NCBI RefSeq assembly: GCF_040954835.1
Contig: NC_090711.1
Coordinates: forward strand, 2,301,501-2,365,500
Reading direction: 5' to 3'
DNA: 64,000 nt
DNA from: Lepisosteus oculatus
Taxonomy: Eukaryota; Chordata; Actinopteri; Semionotiformes; Lepisosteidae
This document shows positions 35,286-46,680 of this stretch, in pieces. Numbering within the stretch: position 1 is the stretch's first letter; each line of letters opens with the position of its first letter. The translations under genes and the position numbers were made by a program. The notes beneath the pieces are model-generated. The model saw only the letters and a list, made by a program, of their open reading frames with translations, did not search any database and was not told the DNA's origin.

Positions 35286-38007
35286 ATGGCTTCTCAGAAC
35301 ATGGACCCCGCCGCGGCCCCGTCCGCCGCCGCTCTGAAGGGCAGCGAGACCGGCGGCAGCGCGACCAAGGGCTCGGTGTCCAAGAGGTAAGAGAGCCGGT
35401 GGGCCGGCGGACAGACCACCAGCAGCAGCTGACCGGGATCTCTGATGCATCCTGCCCGCAGGGGGGCCTACTAGTGTGTCGTCTGCTTACTGAGGGAGAA
35501 AGCAGGGTTGTCTTAAGGAGCGCGTTTAGCTCTGGCTGTATTTTCTTCCAGGGCTTTAAATCAAACGTAGCCCGGGGTCTGTGTGTGCGCCTCCGGGCGT
35601 CCAGGCCTGCTCCGCACCGGGAAGAGTACTGAAGGAGATGTAGCAACCGCAGCAGAGCGCAGAGCTGCGCTGTTTCACCGGGCGGTGCAGAGCCTCTCCG
35701 TGTGCTGCCTGCTGGCCGGAGCTCCCGTTCTGTAGCGTCGCAGCCCCTCTTACAAACAAAACCGTGTGCGGCCGATCGACTGACATGTTTTCCCCTGCCC
35801 TCCTGTTTTCCAGATTGCAGCAGGAGCTGATGACGTTAATGGTAAGAGAGTTGCGACTCTTTACCCCGCTCTCTGGGTCGGGGTTTGGTTAGTAAATGTT
35901 CATGGGATAATGGCATTCTGGTGAGCGAAGATGCTCGCTGGTTGGCTGAATGCATTTTCCCTCTCTCCGCAGATGTCTGGGGATAAGGGCATCTCCGCTT
36001 TCCCGGAAAGCGATAACCTCTTTAGGTGGATCGGGACTATAGATGGAGCTAAAGGAACGGTAAGTGATCCCAATTGTTGCGTATGTGGTGGGGCTGATTT
36101 TGCTGGTCTGGTAATCTTAAGCAACACCGATGTCATCCTGCTGGCTTTCACTGTGAGGAGAGGACGTGACTCCTTTCTAGTCCTGCGAAGGTTAATGTGC
36201 CTGTGAGTTAGACTGCCTGGGCAGATAACGGGAAGTCCTCTGCTCATGCATTTATCTATGTTAAACTCACCTGAAAGGTGGAAGGACGCCCACACTGAAT
36301 AAAACTCCTAAGAGCTTTCGTGCACGCCCCAAACCCAACTACTCAACTGCACCACTTTGTGGAGGAGCAGTGTGAGAGCCCCCGGTGACCCCCAACAGCT
36401 GCCACCTGTTTCCAGCAGTGCAGCTGTCCAGAACAGGCGGGCCAGGCAGCACAGCAACTGTTCGGGGGGCTGTGAACGATTGTCAGAGTTGTATGAACCC
36501 AGGTTAGCTTGGTAGTGTTGTTCCAGACTTTTCTGGGGGGGATAAGTCGGATGCCCCTCGGGTGTGGGTTTTACCCCATAACAATGAACCCCTCCCCTCG
36601 CGCCCTGCTGCCGCAGGCTCTAATCAGCTGCCCCTGCAGGTGTACGAGGGCCTGCGGTACAAGCTCTCGCTGGAGTTCCCCAGCGGATACCCCTACCAGG
36701 CGCCCCGCGTGAAGTTCGTCACTCCCTGCTTCCACCCCAACGTGGACGAGCAGGGCTTCATCTGCCTGGACATCCTGAAGGAGAAGTGGTCGGCCCTGTA
36801 CGACGTGCGCTCCATCCTGCTGTCCGTGCAGAGCCTGCTGGGAGGTGAGGGGGGTGCGACGCTCTGCACTTCCATTGGCGGTGCTGCGTTCTTCTTCACT
36901 GCTGTTGGGGGGGTGCCCCTGTAGCCTCAGGGAGCAGGAAGCGGCGTCTTGCCGGGATAAGGACGCCAACGTGTTTCTGGATGAGTGCGGAGCGGAGTGA
37001 GTTAGACTGCCTGGACAGCCTGGTGACTTCACCACAGTCTAGGATCCCCTGCACACTGTAGTAATTCTCCTTACTCTGGTAATTGTAGACTCTGCCAGTA
37101 CAAAGTAGAATCTGTGACCTAGTCAAGAGTAATGCTTCAGCGTTTAGCTTTCCTTCAATAAACCATATTTGCAAAACTCAATCACAGTGTTTGCCAGAGG
37201 TTATAGCACGCTTAAGAGTTAATGCCAAGGAGTTTTGTTTTAAGAGAAGAGCTGTAGGCAGAAGAATTCTTAAAGGACAACGTTTTTGTTATTCTCAGGT
37301 TTCAGGGTTTTTATTTTGTTAATCTTCCCTGACGGACAGCTTCCAACAGCAATGACTTTCTTTTCGCAGAACCCAACAACGACAGCCCCATGAACACGAT
37401 GGCGGCTGAGTTATGGGCGAACCAAGAAGGTAGGTGCCTTTCACACTCCGCCCAGCCTGCTTGTGTGAAACGTCGTCTCCTTTATTCAGCTGCGTCTCCC
37501 CTCTGTCCGCGTTCTTTTCTGGCTAACCTACACGTCGGGAAGGGACTGAGCCAGAATTAAACCACTCTGCCCTTGTAACTTTCATCTCATCCTGTGATGG
37601 TTATGAACATAGTGGCTAAAAACGAGACACGGCTATTCTGTCGAGTGGAAGTGGCATTGAAGCCAACGAAAGAACATTAAAACCTAATTGTCCGTGGATT
37701 CAAACTAGCGGTGACTCTGGCCATCAGCCATGTGCAATATCTAGACTTCAGAGTGGGATTAACCTTCATTGCTCCTCATCATTTCACGTACGCCTTTAAC
37801 ACCCCACTCAAACCTTGTTAAGCTTGTGCTGTTGCTGGATGATGAAAATGCCCTTCTATTCTCAAACTGGCATCGCTCTGCCTGCTGCTCGCTGGCAGTC
37901 ACAAGATCACTCTGCCGTCCTGTTTCTCCTTGTGGTTCACTGCCTAATGGCTTTTCTCTTCTCTTGCAGCCTATAGAGCCCATTTGCACTCGACGTATAA
38001 GAACTGA
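35286..38007 (+). CDS. UBE2C: UBE2C, APC/C ubiquitin-conjugating enzyme E2
   Basis: Six coding exons: 35286-35386, 35814-35841, 35973-36059, 36640-36844, 37370-37429, 37970-38007. All are GT-AG and the frame closes at 172 residues (human 179). The enzyme starts K11-linked ubiquitin chains on APC/C substrates such as cyclin B and securin, in nucleus and cytoplasm at mitosis. The catalytic cysteine is Cys114 in [20 protein letters not shown], at the same residue number as in human. The core starts [20 protein letters not shown], the conserved N-terminal helix of this E2. The flexible N-terminal extension (about 33 residues) that regulates APC/C use is present. The C-terminal residues ([12 protein letters not shown]) are shorter than in human, lacking the last residues after TYSKQ. 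The start MASQN matches orthologues. Confidence 0.96.
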
Positions 38008-38122
38008 CCCCTGGGGCTCGGCCTGTCCTGTCTCTTGTATGTCTGATATTTGAATGTACCTTCCTGTCTGTTGCCTTCTCATTATGTAAATTCATTTTAA
38101 TTTTTTTGTATTAACTTATGTG

Positions 38123-38128
38123 AATAAA
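38123..38128 (+). terminator. UBE2C: UBE2C poly(A) signal
   Basis: AATAAA 116 bases after the stop codon, followed by TGT-rich sequence (ATCTGTGCTTTGTGTTGG) suited to cleavage. A second AATAAA lies at about 38316, nearer the convergent R7BP-like gene. Confidence 0.7.
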
Positions 38129-38711
38129 GAGATGTCTTGTAAAATCCATCAATCTGTGCTTTGTGTTGGCTTTTGCCTTGGCTTCCTTTTCGTAGGAGGA
38201 AGGCCCTTGTGCAGCAGGCAGAGCAAGGCTGAGTGCAGAAGCTCCTGCCTTCTTGTCTGCAACAGCAGCCTGTTCCTTGCCTGGCCAGAACTATGGCTCT
38301 GTTGGAGAATGTGTGAATAAAATACCTAGTCAGACATATTGACTAACCAGTCAGGTTCACCCAAGAACTTTGTAATGAGTTACCCCTTGTGAACATTTCT
38401 TGCTGAAACTCAGGTGTGTAATGAAGGTGCAGATTTGGTCTGTTTCGCATCGGTATCTTGCCAGTTAAGCGTCTCCACTAAGGAAAACGCCACATGCTTT
38501 TGAGCCTTTAGAGGATGGATGTGATTTCCCCCACCCCCCACAGTTTTGGAAAAAACTAGAAGTTTCTGCTTAACAAACTGGAATAAGAGCAGTCGGACGT
38601 GTTCTCTGCCATTGCTAAATGAGGTACGAGAGAGCAGGCGTGTGCTTGCGCGCCCCGCTGGGCCTCCCTGTGACGCACGCTGACGCTGGTGGGGAACAGC
38701 TGGGCTCGTGC

Positions 38712-40133
38712 TCAGTTCACCAGGCACAGGATCCAGCCCAGCCGGCAGCCCGGGTAGCGGCAGCAGCCGGCCTGGCGCTCCGCCCCCTGGGACAGCTCCT
38801 CCACGGTCAGCAGCTCCTCCGACGTCACCCTGTCGTCGGGGTCCAGCTCCGCCAGGCTGCCCTCCGCCCAGGCCTCCTGCGTGGCCTCCACTGACCAGAT
38901 GGGCACGCTGACCCTCTGCAGCAGGTCCTGGGCCATGCGCTCCAGCTGGGCGATGTGCGCCCCCAGGTCTGGGGGGGGCTCCACCTCCTTCTCTCCCTGC
39001 CCCCAGGGCGCCTGCACCAGGGCGGCCCGGGCTGCCACCTCGGCGGTCCGGCCCGCGGCGCCCGTGTGGAGCAGGGCCCGGCGGTCGCGCGGCTGGCTCA
39101 GCGGGAAGAGGGCCTGCAGGGCGGCGGTCTTGTGCAGGTCCTGCAGGAAGAGGTCCAGCCCCGACAGGAAGAGCACCCACAGCCGCTCGGCCTCCTCGCG
39201 CTCCTCCGGCCCCAGCTCGGCCCCCGTCAGCAGGGCGGTCAGCCGGCCCTGCAGCCCTGCAACGAGCCGGGACAGTCGCGTGATCCGCGGGCCAACACCC
39301 CTCTACACCACCCTTATAGACCCACGTTCGGGGCTAGATCCTCCTACTGGCTTTAAACGCTTTAAATAATCATCTCCAGCATGCGTCTCCAAAGCCCTCC
39401 GTGTCTACGCTCCTGCCCGCAGGATCGGCTCAGGAGAGGCGGTCCTGTGCTCACGGCACATCCCTGGCTGAGGGTGACCATTGTCAAGAAGTGCCCTTCC
39501 ATCGACTCGGAGAGAGACAAATCCTCAGACTCCCCATCTTCAGAACTCGCCTTTTGACTAGGGCCTGTATCCGCCATACTTGACTTTCTATCCTGTTTCT
39601 TTTTTTTTGCACAAAAGAGCAAAAGAAAATAAAAATATTGTACTTTTTTATCACTATGTACAGCATCCTTCCGTTTGGAAACGTGCTTTGTAAATAAAAG
39701 ATGTTATTATTATAACCTAACATTGGAAATCTCTCTTATGTCAGCTAGTTCTCTAATAGCATCGCTTATCTTTAGCATGGTCAGCGTGGCAATTCGCATG
39801 TTGAAACTGTTCATGTGGAATGAACCGGACAGGGCTGCTAACCGAGTCCTGCCCTGGAGCAGAACTCCGAGCTGCCCGTCCAGGAGAGGTGTGCCCGGCG
39901 CGGCGCTGCTCGGTGCTTTGCCCTGCTCTACCTGTGCAGATGTGGTGAGCCTTGAGCCGGGTGTCCTCCAGCTCCTCCCTCAGGCGGCTGCAGTCCGTGT
40001 TGCCCCCCACGCACATGGCCAGCTGCTGGAAACAGGCGGTGACCCTGGTCAGGGAGGCCTGCGCCTTCTTGCACTCCGCCACCGAGCCCTGCGCCGCTGG
40101 CAGCTCGCCCACTGACCGCCTCCACGGGCTCAT
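38712..40133 (-). CDS. R7-RGS binding protein (RGS9BP/RGS7BP family), palmitoyl-type C-terminus
   Basis: Two coding exons on the minus strand: 40133-39932 and 39256-38712, joined in phase 1 (donor ACAG/GTAGAG, acceptor TTGCAG/GG), 248 residues. The family tethers R7-class RGS proteins with Gbeta5 to membranes, speeding G-protein shut-off in photoreceptors and neurons. Matches to RGS9BP (R9AP) include AECKKAQASLTRVTACFQQL, MCVGGNTDCSRLREELEDTR, LQGRLTALL, EERxEAERLWVLF and VSVPIWSVEA. R9AP ends in a membrane helix; here the end is RQAGCCRYPGCRLGWILCLV plus Asn, with four cysteines and no long helix, closer to the palmitoylated RGS7BP tail. The start at 40133 is chosen because an acceptor (GCTGACAG/GGACC) lies at 40178, 44 bases upstream. 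It could be RGS9BP-like or a separate paralogue; the symbol is left open. It converges on UBE2C. Confidence 0.85.
39640..39722 (+). repeat. Retroposon-like tail in the R7BP-like intron
   Basis: ACGTGCTTTGTAAATAAAAG followed by a TTATTATTAT run resembles the common fish SINE/LINE terminus (GCACTTTATAAATAAAGTTTATTATTATT). Confidence 0.4.
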
Positions 40134-40755
40134 CGCCGGCCTTCGGCTGCCCCCACGCTCTCCGAGCCTGGAGGTCCCTGTCAGCCAGGAGCAGAGGCGG
40201 TCAGACACTTGGACAAGGTCCGTGTCTCCTGGTGTGCGTTGGCAGAGGAATGCCCACTGATTACAAGGCCACCTTCATCGCCTCTAGACGTGTAGAAATC
40301 TGTTCCAGAAGGCCAGGTTTGTTAGTAAGCAAAATCTTTCAGATCACCTGGTAGGAAAGATTTCCTTGAGTAATTGTCTTAACTGCACTATAAATTGTTT
40401 TGTTCCGGCTGCACGAGTCACAAGCTTTTGCAAAGGCTAAAAATAATAAGAATGCATGCATACAGTATAACAAGCCCTGTGTGCAGAACTCACATTTTGC
40501 TGAATGAGGTAAAGATCAGTTGTTTCCAGCTGCAGTGGGAGTGGACGTACTGTAGCAGTTAAAAAGCTCAGCCTCAAGAGGAGCTTTACAGCTCAGACAG
40601 GAATCCACCCTTTCAGACCCACAGGTCTCCCCCTTCGCTTCCTCCCCTGCCAGAATCGCTGCAGGGGGTCCGGGCACGAGGAGACCGACGGCATGCACCC
40701 TCTGTTTCTGTTGCCCGATTTTCACGAAAGTCCCAGCAGCGTCCCAGCAACTCAC

Positions 40756-41055
40756 CTGCTGATCCCGGGGCTCTGGTGATGTGGGAAGCGGTGCTGGGCT
40801 CAGAGGCTCCTGTGGTGTCTCATGGTGTAGCTGTTGCTTCCGCGCTGGAGCTGCCCTTCTGCTCCCCCAAGCAAACTCCCCTCGCTCCTGTTTGCCCCTG
40901 CGGCCTCCCCTCTCCTCCTCCTGCGCCGAGTGCTGCCACAGGCCCAACGCCCCTCGATTCCTGCCTGGAACACCCCTCCCACCCCACCCCCACTGCAGCT
41001 GACGCACTGATTACATTAGGAGCGGTGCTGCGCTTCTCCGGAGACGCACAACATC
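40756..41055 (-). other. Probable non-coding first exon of the R7BP-like gene
   Basis: On the minus strand a consensus donor (CAG/GTGAGT) is at 40756/40755. It pairs well with the acceptor at 40178 that opens the coding exon, giving an intron of about 580 bp. The upstream edge is unknown; 41055 is only a guess from base composition. A (TG)n tract lies upstream. Confidence 0.4.
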
Positions 41056-41131
41056 TCAATTATCCCTGCCTGGCAGCTGATGCTCAGGGATGCCCAGACC
41101 CGTGGTGAGAGACAGCGTGGCCATGCCTGGC

Positions 41132-41134
<3 letters not shown>

Positions 41135-41183
<49 letters not shown>
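41135..41183 (+). repeat. (TG)n microsatellite
   Basis: About 24 uninterrupted TG units. Confidence 0.95.
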
Positions 41184-41184
<1 letters not shown>

Positions 41185-42595
41185 CTCATGGTACAGCTGC
41201 TTTAAACTGATGTTTCCTTGAGGACAACGCGCTGTAAACAAGGCTGACACTTCAGGAGTTGCTTTGCGAGTTCAGACTAAACACTCAGCTCTGCATCAGC
41301 GAGGTGCCCGTGGGGCGTCACTGTGCGGAATGGAAGCCACACCGAGGCGTCTGCCTCCTCAATCAGAAGTGTTCGCGTCTTGCCGATCGTGCGGACGTGA
41401 CGAATGTGGGTCCTGCCCCTGATCTAAGCGAGTCCTTCGGATATACAGCAGATGTAAGGGATTTATTTCACATTTGGTTGAAGAGGCATGACGGACAGGG
41501 GACAGGGGAGGGGGGAGGGGGTGGAAAAATACCAGCCCTGGTTTTTGCCTCCTTCTGCAAAGCCAGCCCCTTGCCTGCCCCAGGTGCTGGTTAGTTAATC
41601 ACCCGCTGTGTGCTGTGTGTGGAGCGAGGGGGGCGGTGGGGAGTGGAGATGTGGGGGGGGTTTCGGACCCCCCTGGGTAGCTGTGCTTACTACCATAGGG
41701 CCCCCCCAGGGAGTGGGGAGAGGCCCCTGATGTCATCACCTTCTCTTCCTCACCGCGTCTCCCGAGCAACTGCTGCTAAAATTAGCCCCCCCCCGTCGTC
41801 GTGTGCAAAACAATTACCTGCCGCTGCCGAACTTGTGACCTGAGTGGGTGCTCTCTCTCCCTGCCTCCCCATTCACAGCCCCATCCTCTCCGCCACCTGC
41901 TGCCATTCACAAAAACAAGACGCCATCTGTCTGTCCGCTTCACGCTAACAGAGTGACGCTCGGCTGCAGCCGAAATAAAACAACAGCCCTGGTGATCTCC
42001 TCTGACACAGGAGGCTCCATACTACAGATGCTGAAACACCTCCATTGTAGGAAGCCTGCTTACATGCAGGTGGAGAGCGAAGTCTTGGCACTTTGCAGCC
42101 ACAGCAGGGTGGTCCACTAATGTGTTAGGCGTGACTCAGTTATATGCATTAGAGTACAGCCCAAGATGTTGTATTAAAAAATGTTGTAGTAATTTATTCA
42201 AGGGCTGCCTCTGTGTTTCTTCATCTTCAAGTACATTACCACGTTGGGCATGGGTGTCATCCAGCAGGGATCACTGCTCCTCCACACAGCCCACGACTCG
42301 CAATAACCCACAACATGCTGAGAAGGGTCCAAAACGTTCCGCGCCTGCCAGTTCACTGAAAACACATCGGCCTTCGAGACAGCCAGTCTGGAAAACCCCT
42401 GCCCAGCGAGGCTTCGACGCAGACTGCACTGGGCCCAAGACAGGGAATCAGTGGGCTGAACAGACACGCACCCCGTCACATGCCCTCCCCAGCTGCCCCC
42501 AAGCCTGCCCACTCCACGAACACCGCACACCCTCCACACGGCTGGACCAGAAGCTAGGGCGCTCCTCTGCTAGCTTTCCAAATGCCCCCCCCCCC
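41184..42595. other. Intergenic stretch, no gene seen
   Basis: There are several open frames up to 170 codons on the + strand (42122-42634), but no domain, no conserved motif and poor splice context. G-run and C-run stretches occur at 41500-41520, 41650-41660 and 41788-41797. Confidence 0.4.
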
Positions 42596-42597
42596 AG

Positions 42598-42990
42598 CTT
42601 GTTGTTTGGCCCGGCTTGCCAGCCTCCCAGTTAGCCTGTTCCACACACCCACCACCCTTGGGGTACAGAAGTGTCTCCTGTCCTTGGTTTTAAATGCATT
42701 TCTGTGGAGGATTCCCTTGTGCCCTGTAGTCCGTGTGTCAGCCCCCTGCCCTGACGGAGTAACTCCCTTTATGGAGTTTGAAGTCATTTTAACTCACGGG
42801 TTGTATCTGGACTGGTTCTGGAGCAGCGATGTCTTTCTGTAATGTGGTGACCAAAACCCAGCATGACGTTCTGGATGAGGTCTTGCTAGAGCGATTCACA
42901 ATGTCAACATGACATCCCTTGTTTTAAATTCCACACATCTAACTATCACTGTATATCTCAGCGGTATGTTCTAGTATTTTGCAGTGCTTT
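42598..42990 (-). mobile_element. CR1-type LINE 3' region, minus strand
   Basis: Read on the + strand it shows the antisense CR1 pattern: CTGTTCCACACACCCACCAC, then CCTTGGGGTACAGAAGTGTC, then GTGGTGACCAAAACCCAGCA, then GATGAGGTCTTGCTAGAGCG and CATCCCTTGTTTTAAATTCC. This spans the last part of the LINE ORF and is the longest CR1 piece in the window. Confidence 0.75.
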
Positions 42991-44640
42991 GCGTTTATTA
43001 GAAATTAACTGGAGCCAAGGACGACCAGCCCTGTTTGTTGATAACCTGTATACAAGGTAAGATGGAAGTTTAAAGTCGATATAATTTTTCGAACTCGGCA
43101 TTCTGAAGACTACTACATCTCCTAGAAAAGCCTACAACCCACAGGAAGAGGACAGCATCTTTTTACCCGAGCGCTTAGCTTTCTTTATATGTGCGATTCT
43201 GTCCGCTTGTGCAGGTGTCCGGGAGTTATTTGTGCTGTAGACCCCACCCCGCCCGCTGATCTGGAATTTCTCCAGGAGTTGCAGTAACGTGAAGTTCCAC
43301 CAGGCGGCGATGGACTATCTGACTGTCAACGAGGCCACACAGCCCAGCCTGAGCGTTTGTGCGCCAGCTTGCAACGTGCAACTTTGTCTGAATTGCAACG
43401 TCTGCTGATCAGGCTTAAGTTATAATAAGTTCGCCAGATAATACTAAAACTGCAGAAAGCAGGTTGTTCAAAAAAGAAACTATGCCAGCAGCTGTAGATT
43501 CAATGCGGATTTTTAGTTTCTCAAAATACTTTCGGTCTGCTTAAAAAAAAAACAGACAAAGACTTTTTTGTGCGGCTCCCTTCATCGGTCCGAGCAATCC
43601 AAGCGTGATTGAATACGTCTTACCTGAGATGTCTGGTGGTAAGGCGAGACGTTTTTACTTTTTCTGCCTCGACTAATGACATGCTTTCAATCCAAATCCT
43701 CGTTAGAGTCTATGACTAGGACTACTCATAGTATGAGTCTCCTCTCCTCTTCCTCGCCTTTTCATTCCGTGTTTGCTGCGGTTAATAAATAGCTAATCCC
43801 GTGGCCCTGTTACAACGGGCTGAACTTTGCTATTAATATCTTAAACGCTCTTCACTTAATAGAGCTTTAATTAAGGGACAGTAGGCTTATTTGTGTTTTA
43901 TTTTGCTCGAGAAGCTGTGCGTGTTCATCTGCTCGTCTGTTTACAAGCATGTTCGGTGTGAAACGGTTTGTGCTCTAGGCCTCAAGATATCTTTAATGTA
44001 TTATATAATACATGGCATAAAACAACAATTATTTTTAGTGTTATTACTCCACCTTTCCGTTTATTTTTTTTCCCTCGTGTCTTCATACTACAACAATGAA
44101 GAGGCGTGTCTTTAAACTTGAAGCGCACGTTGCTCCGGAGCAGAACGCTTGAGTGACACCCAGGCTCTGCTCGGCCAGGCCTGACACCAGGGCCGCTGTT
44201 TGCGCCGCGCTCCCAGCTCCCCCGCGAGCCCCCCTCCAGCTGACAGCTCTTCCTTCCCATGATCCCACGAGGGGGCGTTTGGATTAAGAGGAGAAATGGG
44301 GGCAGCCTTCTGGAAAGCCCACAGCGCAAGCAGCAGCGCCAGGAGAAGCTGTGTTTTTTATGATGGGAGCCGGCACCGGTCTCGCTTCAGGGCTTTGACA
44401 TCCTGGCTCTCTGCGGCCGGACCACCGACAGAGCCGTCTGGATCGCTCTTCTGCCTGCGAGCGCAGGGTCTCCATCAGTCCCCCCGGCACAACCGCAGTC
44501 CTCACGATGACCTCGACCTCAGCTGTTACCCCACTCCCTTCAGCTGTTACCCCACTCACCCCCGAACTGTTCTAAAAGGGCTGTGAGAGCAGTGCAGGAC
44601 AGTGCACAAATGAAACCCACTGTGAGCCCAGGCACTGTGT
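42991..44640. other. Intergenic stretch, no gene seen
   Basis: AT-rich to 44.1 kb, then CpG-rich. A CTCF-like CCCACGAGGGGGCGTTTG is at 44264-44281, and a 19-bp tandem duplication (TTCAGCTGTTACCCCACTC) lies around 44518-44558. No coding exon is supported. Confidence 0.4.
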
Positions 44641-44648
44641 TCGGGGTC

Positions 44649-44654
44649 TTTATT
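44649..44654 (-). terminator. Possible poly(A) signal for the RNF182-like gene
   Basis: AATAAA on the minus strand, about 820 bases past the stop codon at 45471. It is the first good candidate in that direction. Confidence 0.35.
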
Positions 44655-45427
44655 GGGATGGGCTTGGTGGTGTCAGTCCTTTCGTGTTCAGCGACGACAA
44701 AGTGTTTAAACACGGAGTTACAGCTCTGGAGCATGGTACAGACAGGCCAGTAAATGTGGCGACTTTAAACATTTTAAAAAAATATAGGAACACTATATGC
44801 TTTATGTGTGCAGACATAGTGTGTGCGCTAGGTTGTTAGAAAGCAAACCACTCTGTATTGCTCACAGAATTGCACCAAGCTCTGCAAGCTGATGTGCTGT
44901 TTCATGTCTGCAGGATGCAGGATGATCAGACACTATCTTCCAGTTGTATAGCTGATTGATCATGATCATGATAACACTTATCCTCATGTCTATACGATGT
45001 CTGAACACAGAACACATGGCCCCTGTGGAGCTAGAGGTACTGATGCATTGAGAAGGAAAGAGAAGGTAACTTGACTTTTAATGCGGTCTTGAACCTGTAA
45101 TGCTGATGGTCAGCCCTCTTTCTGGAGCAGAGACTCTGTGTAACAAAATCGGGCTGGTCTCAATACAGTCTGAAAGCGCTATTACGCCCATCCGGAGGTC
45201 AGAGGTCATTCCAAGAGTGTCACAGCCACTCACACGGGGAGACGGCATGACCCGGACAGCCTTGGCACGGCTCGTTTTAGCTCCACGAACTGCCCAACGG
45301 GAGGCTGAACGAAGAGGGCGAACAAGCAGAGTCTTGCAACTGCTTCCTGGTGCTGGCACAGGGGGCAGGCACCACGCCGGGCGGGATACGGGGCGACACG
45401 GGGTGCCAGGGTCGCGACCTGTGGCCG

Positions 45428-45470
45428 CCGTGCCCCCGCCCCCCCCCCCCTCCCCGGGCGGGGGGGGCGG
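45428..45470 (-). repeat. GC hairpin just after the RNF182-like stop codon
   Basis: A C-run (about 45435-45450) and a G-run (about 45456-45470) around the palindrome CCCCGGGCGGGG form an inverted repeat. On the mRNA strand it reads CCGCCCCCCCCGCCC, a short loop, then a long G-run. It starts within a base or two of the TGA. Confidence 0.7.
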
Positions 45471-46232
45471 TCACGTGGCGATGGACTCCATGATCTCGTG
45501 GCACAAGCACTGGCAGAAGCCGTAGAAGACGCAGAGCACCAGCGTGGAGGGCACCAGGCTGACCAGGATGACCCCCAGCGTCAGGTGCTGGATCATGAGC
45601 AGGTAGATGCCCAGCGGCAGCGAGCTGAAGTAGATGAGGCACAGGACCCCGATGAGGAAGCGTGGGAAGGTGCGCGAGGTCCAGGCCCGGCACTTCTGCA
45701 CGGGCAGGTGGCAGGGCAGCGAGTCCAGGCTGGGGGGCCGGTACAGCCGCACCAGGTTCAGCACGCTCATGGTCTCCGAGGAGGCCGTGTCCCCCGGCAC
45801 CTCCATGATGGTGATGACCAGGCAGTCGGAGGAGCTGTGAGAGGGGTCCCCGGGGGTGCCCCCGCCGCCGCCCAGGCTGTTGGGCGTCAGCACCACCTCG
45901 CCCGGCGTGCCAGCCGCCCCACTCTTCCGGGCCCGGTCCTGGTAGGTGAGGATGGCCAGGATGTTGCTGTCGTCCTGCAGCAGCCAGATCTCCTCGTCGG
46001 GGACGTGGGTCTCGTGGCGGCAGAAGGGGCAGCTGATGATGCTGGGGGAGGAGTCCCCCACGTCCACCATCTTCTTCAGGCATTTGGCGCAGACGCGGTG
46101 CAGGCAGCTGAGCACCTTGGGCTTGCGCGCTCGCGCGTCGTAGCGGTTGTAGCAGATCTTGCACTCCAGCTCCTCCAGGGTGTAGACCAGCGGCTGGGAG
46201 CTCTCGCCCTCCGGGTCGGGGTTCCGGCTCAT
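45471..46232 (-). CDS. RNF182-like membrane-anchored RING E3 ubiquitin ligase
   Basis: One uninterrupted coding exon of 253 residues (human RNF182 is 247). A C3HC4 RING finger lies near the N-terminus: Cys24, Cys27, Cys43, His45, Cys48, Cys51, Cys68, Cys71, within LEELECKICYNRYDARARKP and VLSCLHRVCAKCLKK. Conserved RNF182 landmarks follow: PDEEIWLLQDDSNIL, SSDCLVITIMEV, LYRPPSLDS. Two adjacent membrane helices are near the C-terminus (FLIGVLCLIYFSSLPLGIYL and LGVILVSLVPSTLVLCVFYG), then FCQCLCHEIMESIAT. RNF182 acts with E2 enzymes on targets such as ATP6V0C and p65, on endomembranes. The glycine-rich insert (about 126-133) is not in human RNF182. I take it as a paralogue or diverged orthologue. 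The start is the first Met, in a CpG island. Confidence 0.9.
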   Translation of the reverse strand: MSRNPDPEGESSQPLVYTLEELECKICYNRYDARARKPKVLSCLHRVCAKCLKKMVDVGDSSPSIISCPFCRHETHVPDEEIWLLQDDSNILAILTYQDRARKSGAAGTPGEVVLTPNSLGGGGGTPGDPSHSSSDCLVITIMEVPGDTASSETMSVLNLVRLYRPPSLDSLPCHLPVQKCRAWTSRTFPRFLIGVLCLIYFSSLPLGIYLLMIQHLTLGVILVSLVPSTLVLCVFYGFCQCLCHEIMESIAT

Positions 46233-46680
46233 CCTGGGCCGCGGGTCTCGCCGGCGGGCCGGAGCCGCCGCGTACAGGGCCGAGAGAGGGAGGGACGGGG
46301 GGTATGGGGCTCCTCACTGGCTGTCCCCGGACGCCCCCGCTGGGGGTGGAAGCGTCTCTTCCCGCTGGTTTCCCGGCGCGGCTCTTGCTCACAGCCGCTG
46401 GCCGCGGGAGACGGGTTTCCCGCCGGGCATCTCCGATGGCCGGGCGCGCCTCTCGGACACGGCGGGCTCCGGTCAGCCGGCCAGCCCGACCTCTTCGGCC
46501 GACGGGGGCGGAGACGTCTCGCTTGAAGAAAGGGAAGGCCTGCTCTCTGTGTTCCCTCCCTAGGCTGCCGGGCTCGGGGCTCCGCAGAGGGAGAAGGACC
46601 TGCTCTCCTCCCTGCCGCAGGAGGTGTGCATGTCTACGACGCTGTTCGCTGCTGGTTCCCCCCTTTGCAGCCTCAGGCTG
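46233..46680 (-). promoter_or_regulatory. CpG island at the 5' end of the RNF182-like gene
   Basis: The GC- and CpG-dense block upstream of the start codon probably holds promoter and leader. The start site is not resolved, and an upstream non-coding exon, as in human RNF182, cannot be excluded. Confidence 0.45.

Noticed and set aside
38410-39180. 256-codon minus-strand frame
   Set aside because: Shadow frame of the R7BP-like coding exon, which is supported by homology in another phase.
45277-46526. 371-codon minus-strand and 342-codon plus-strand frames
   Set aside because: Shadows of the RNF182-like exon caused by its high GC third positions.
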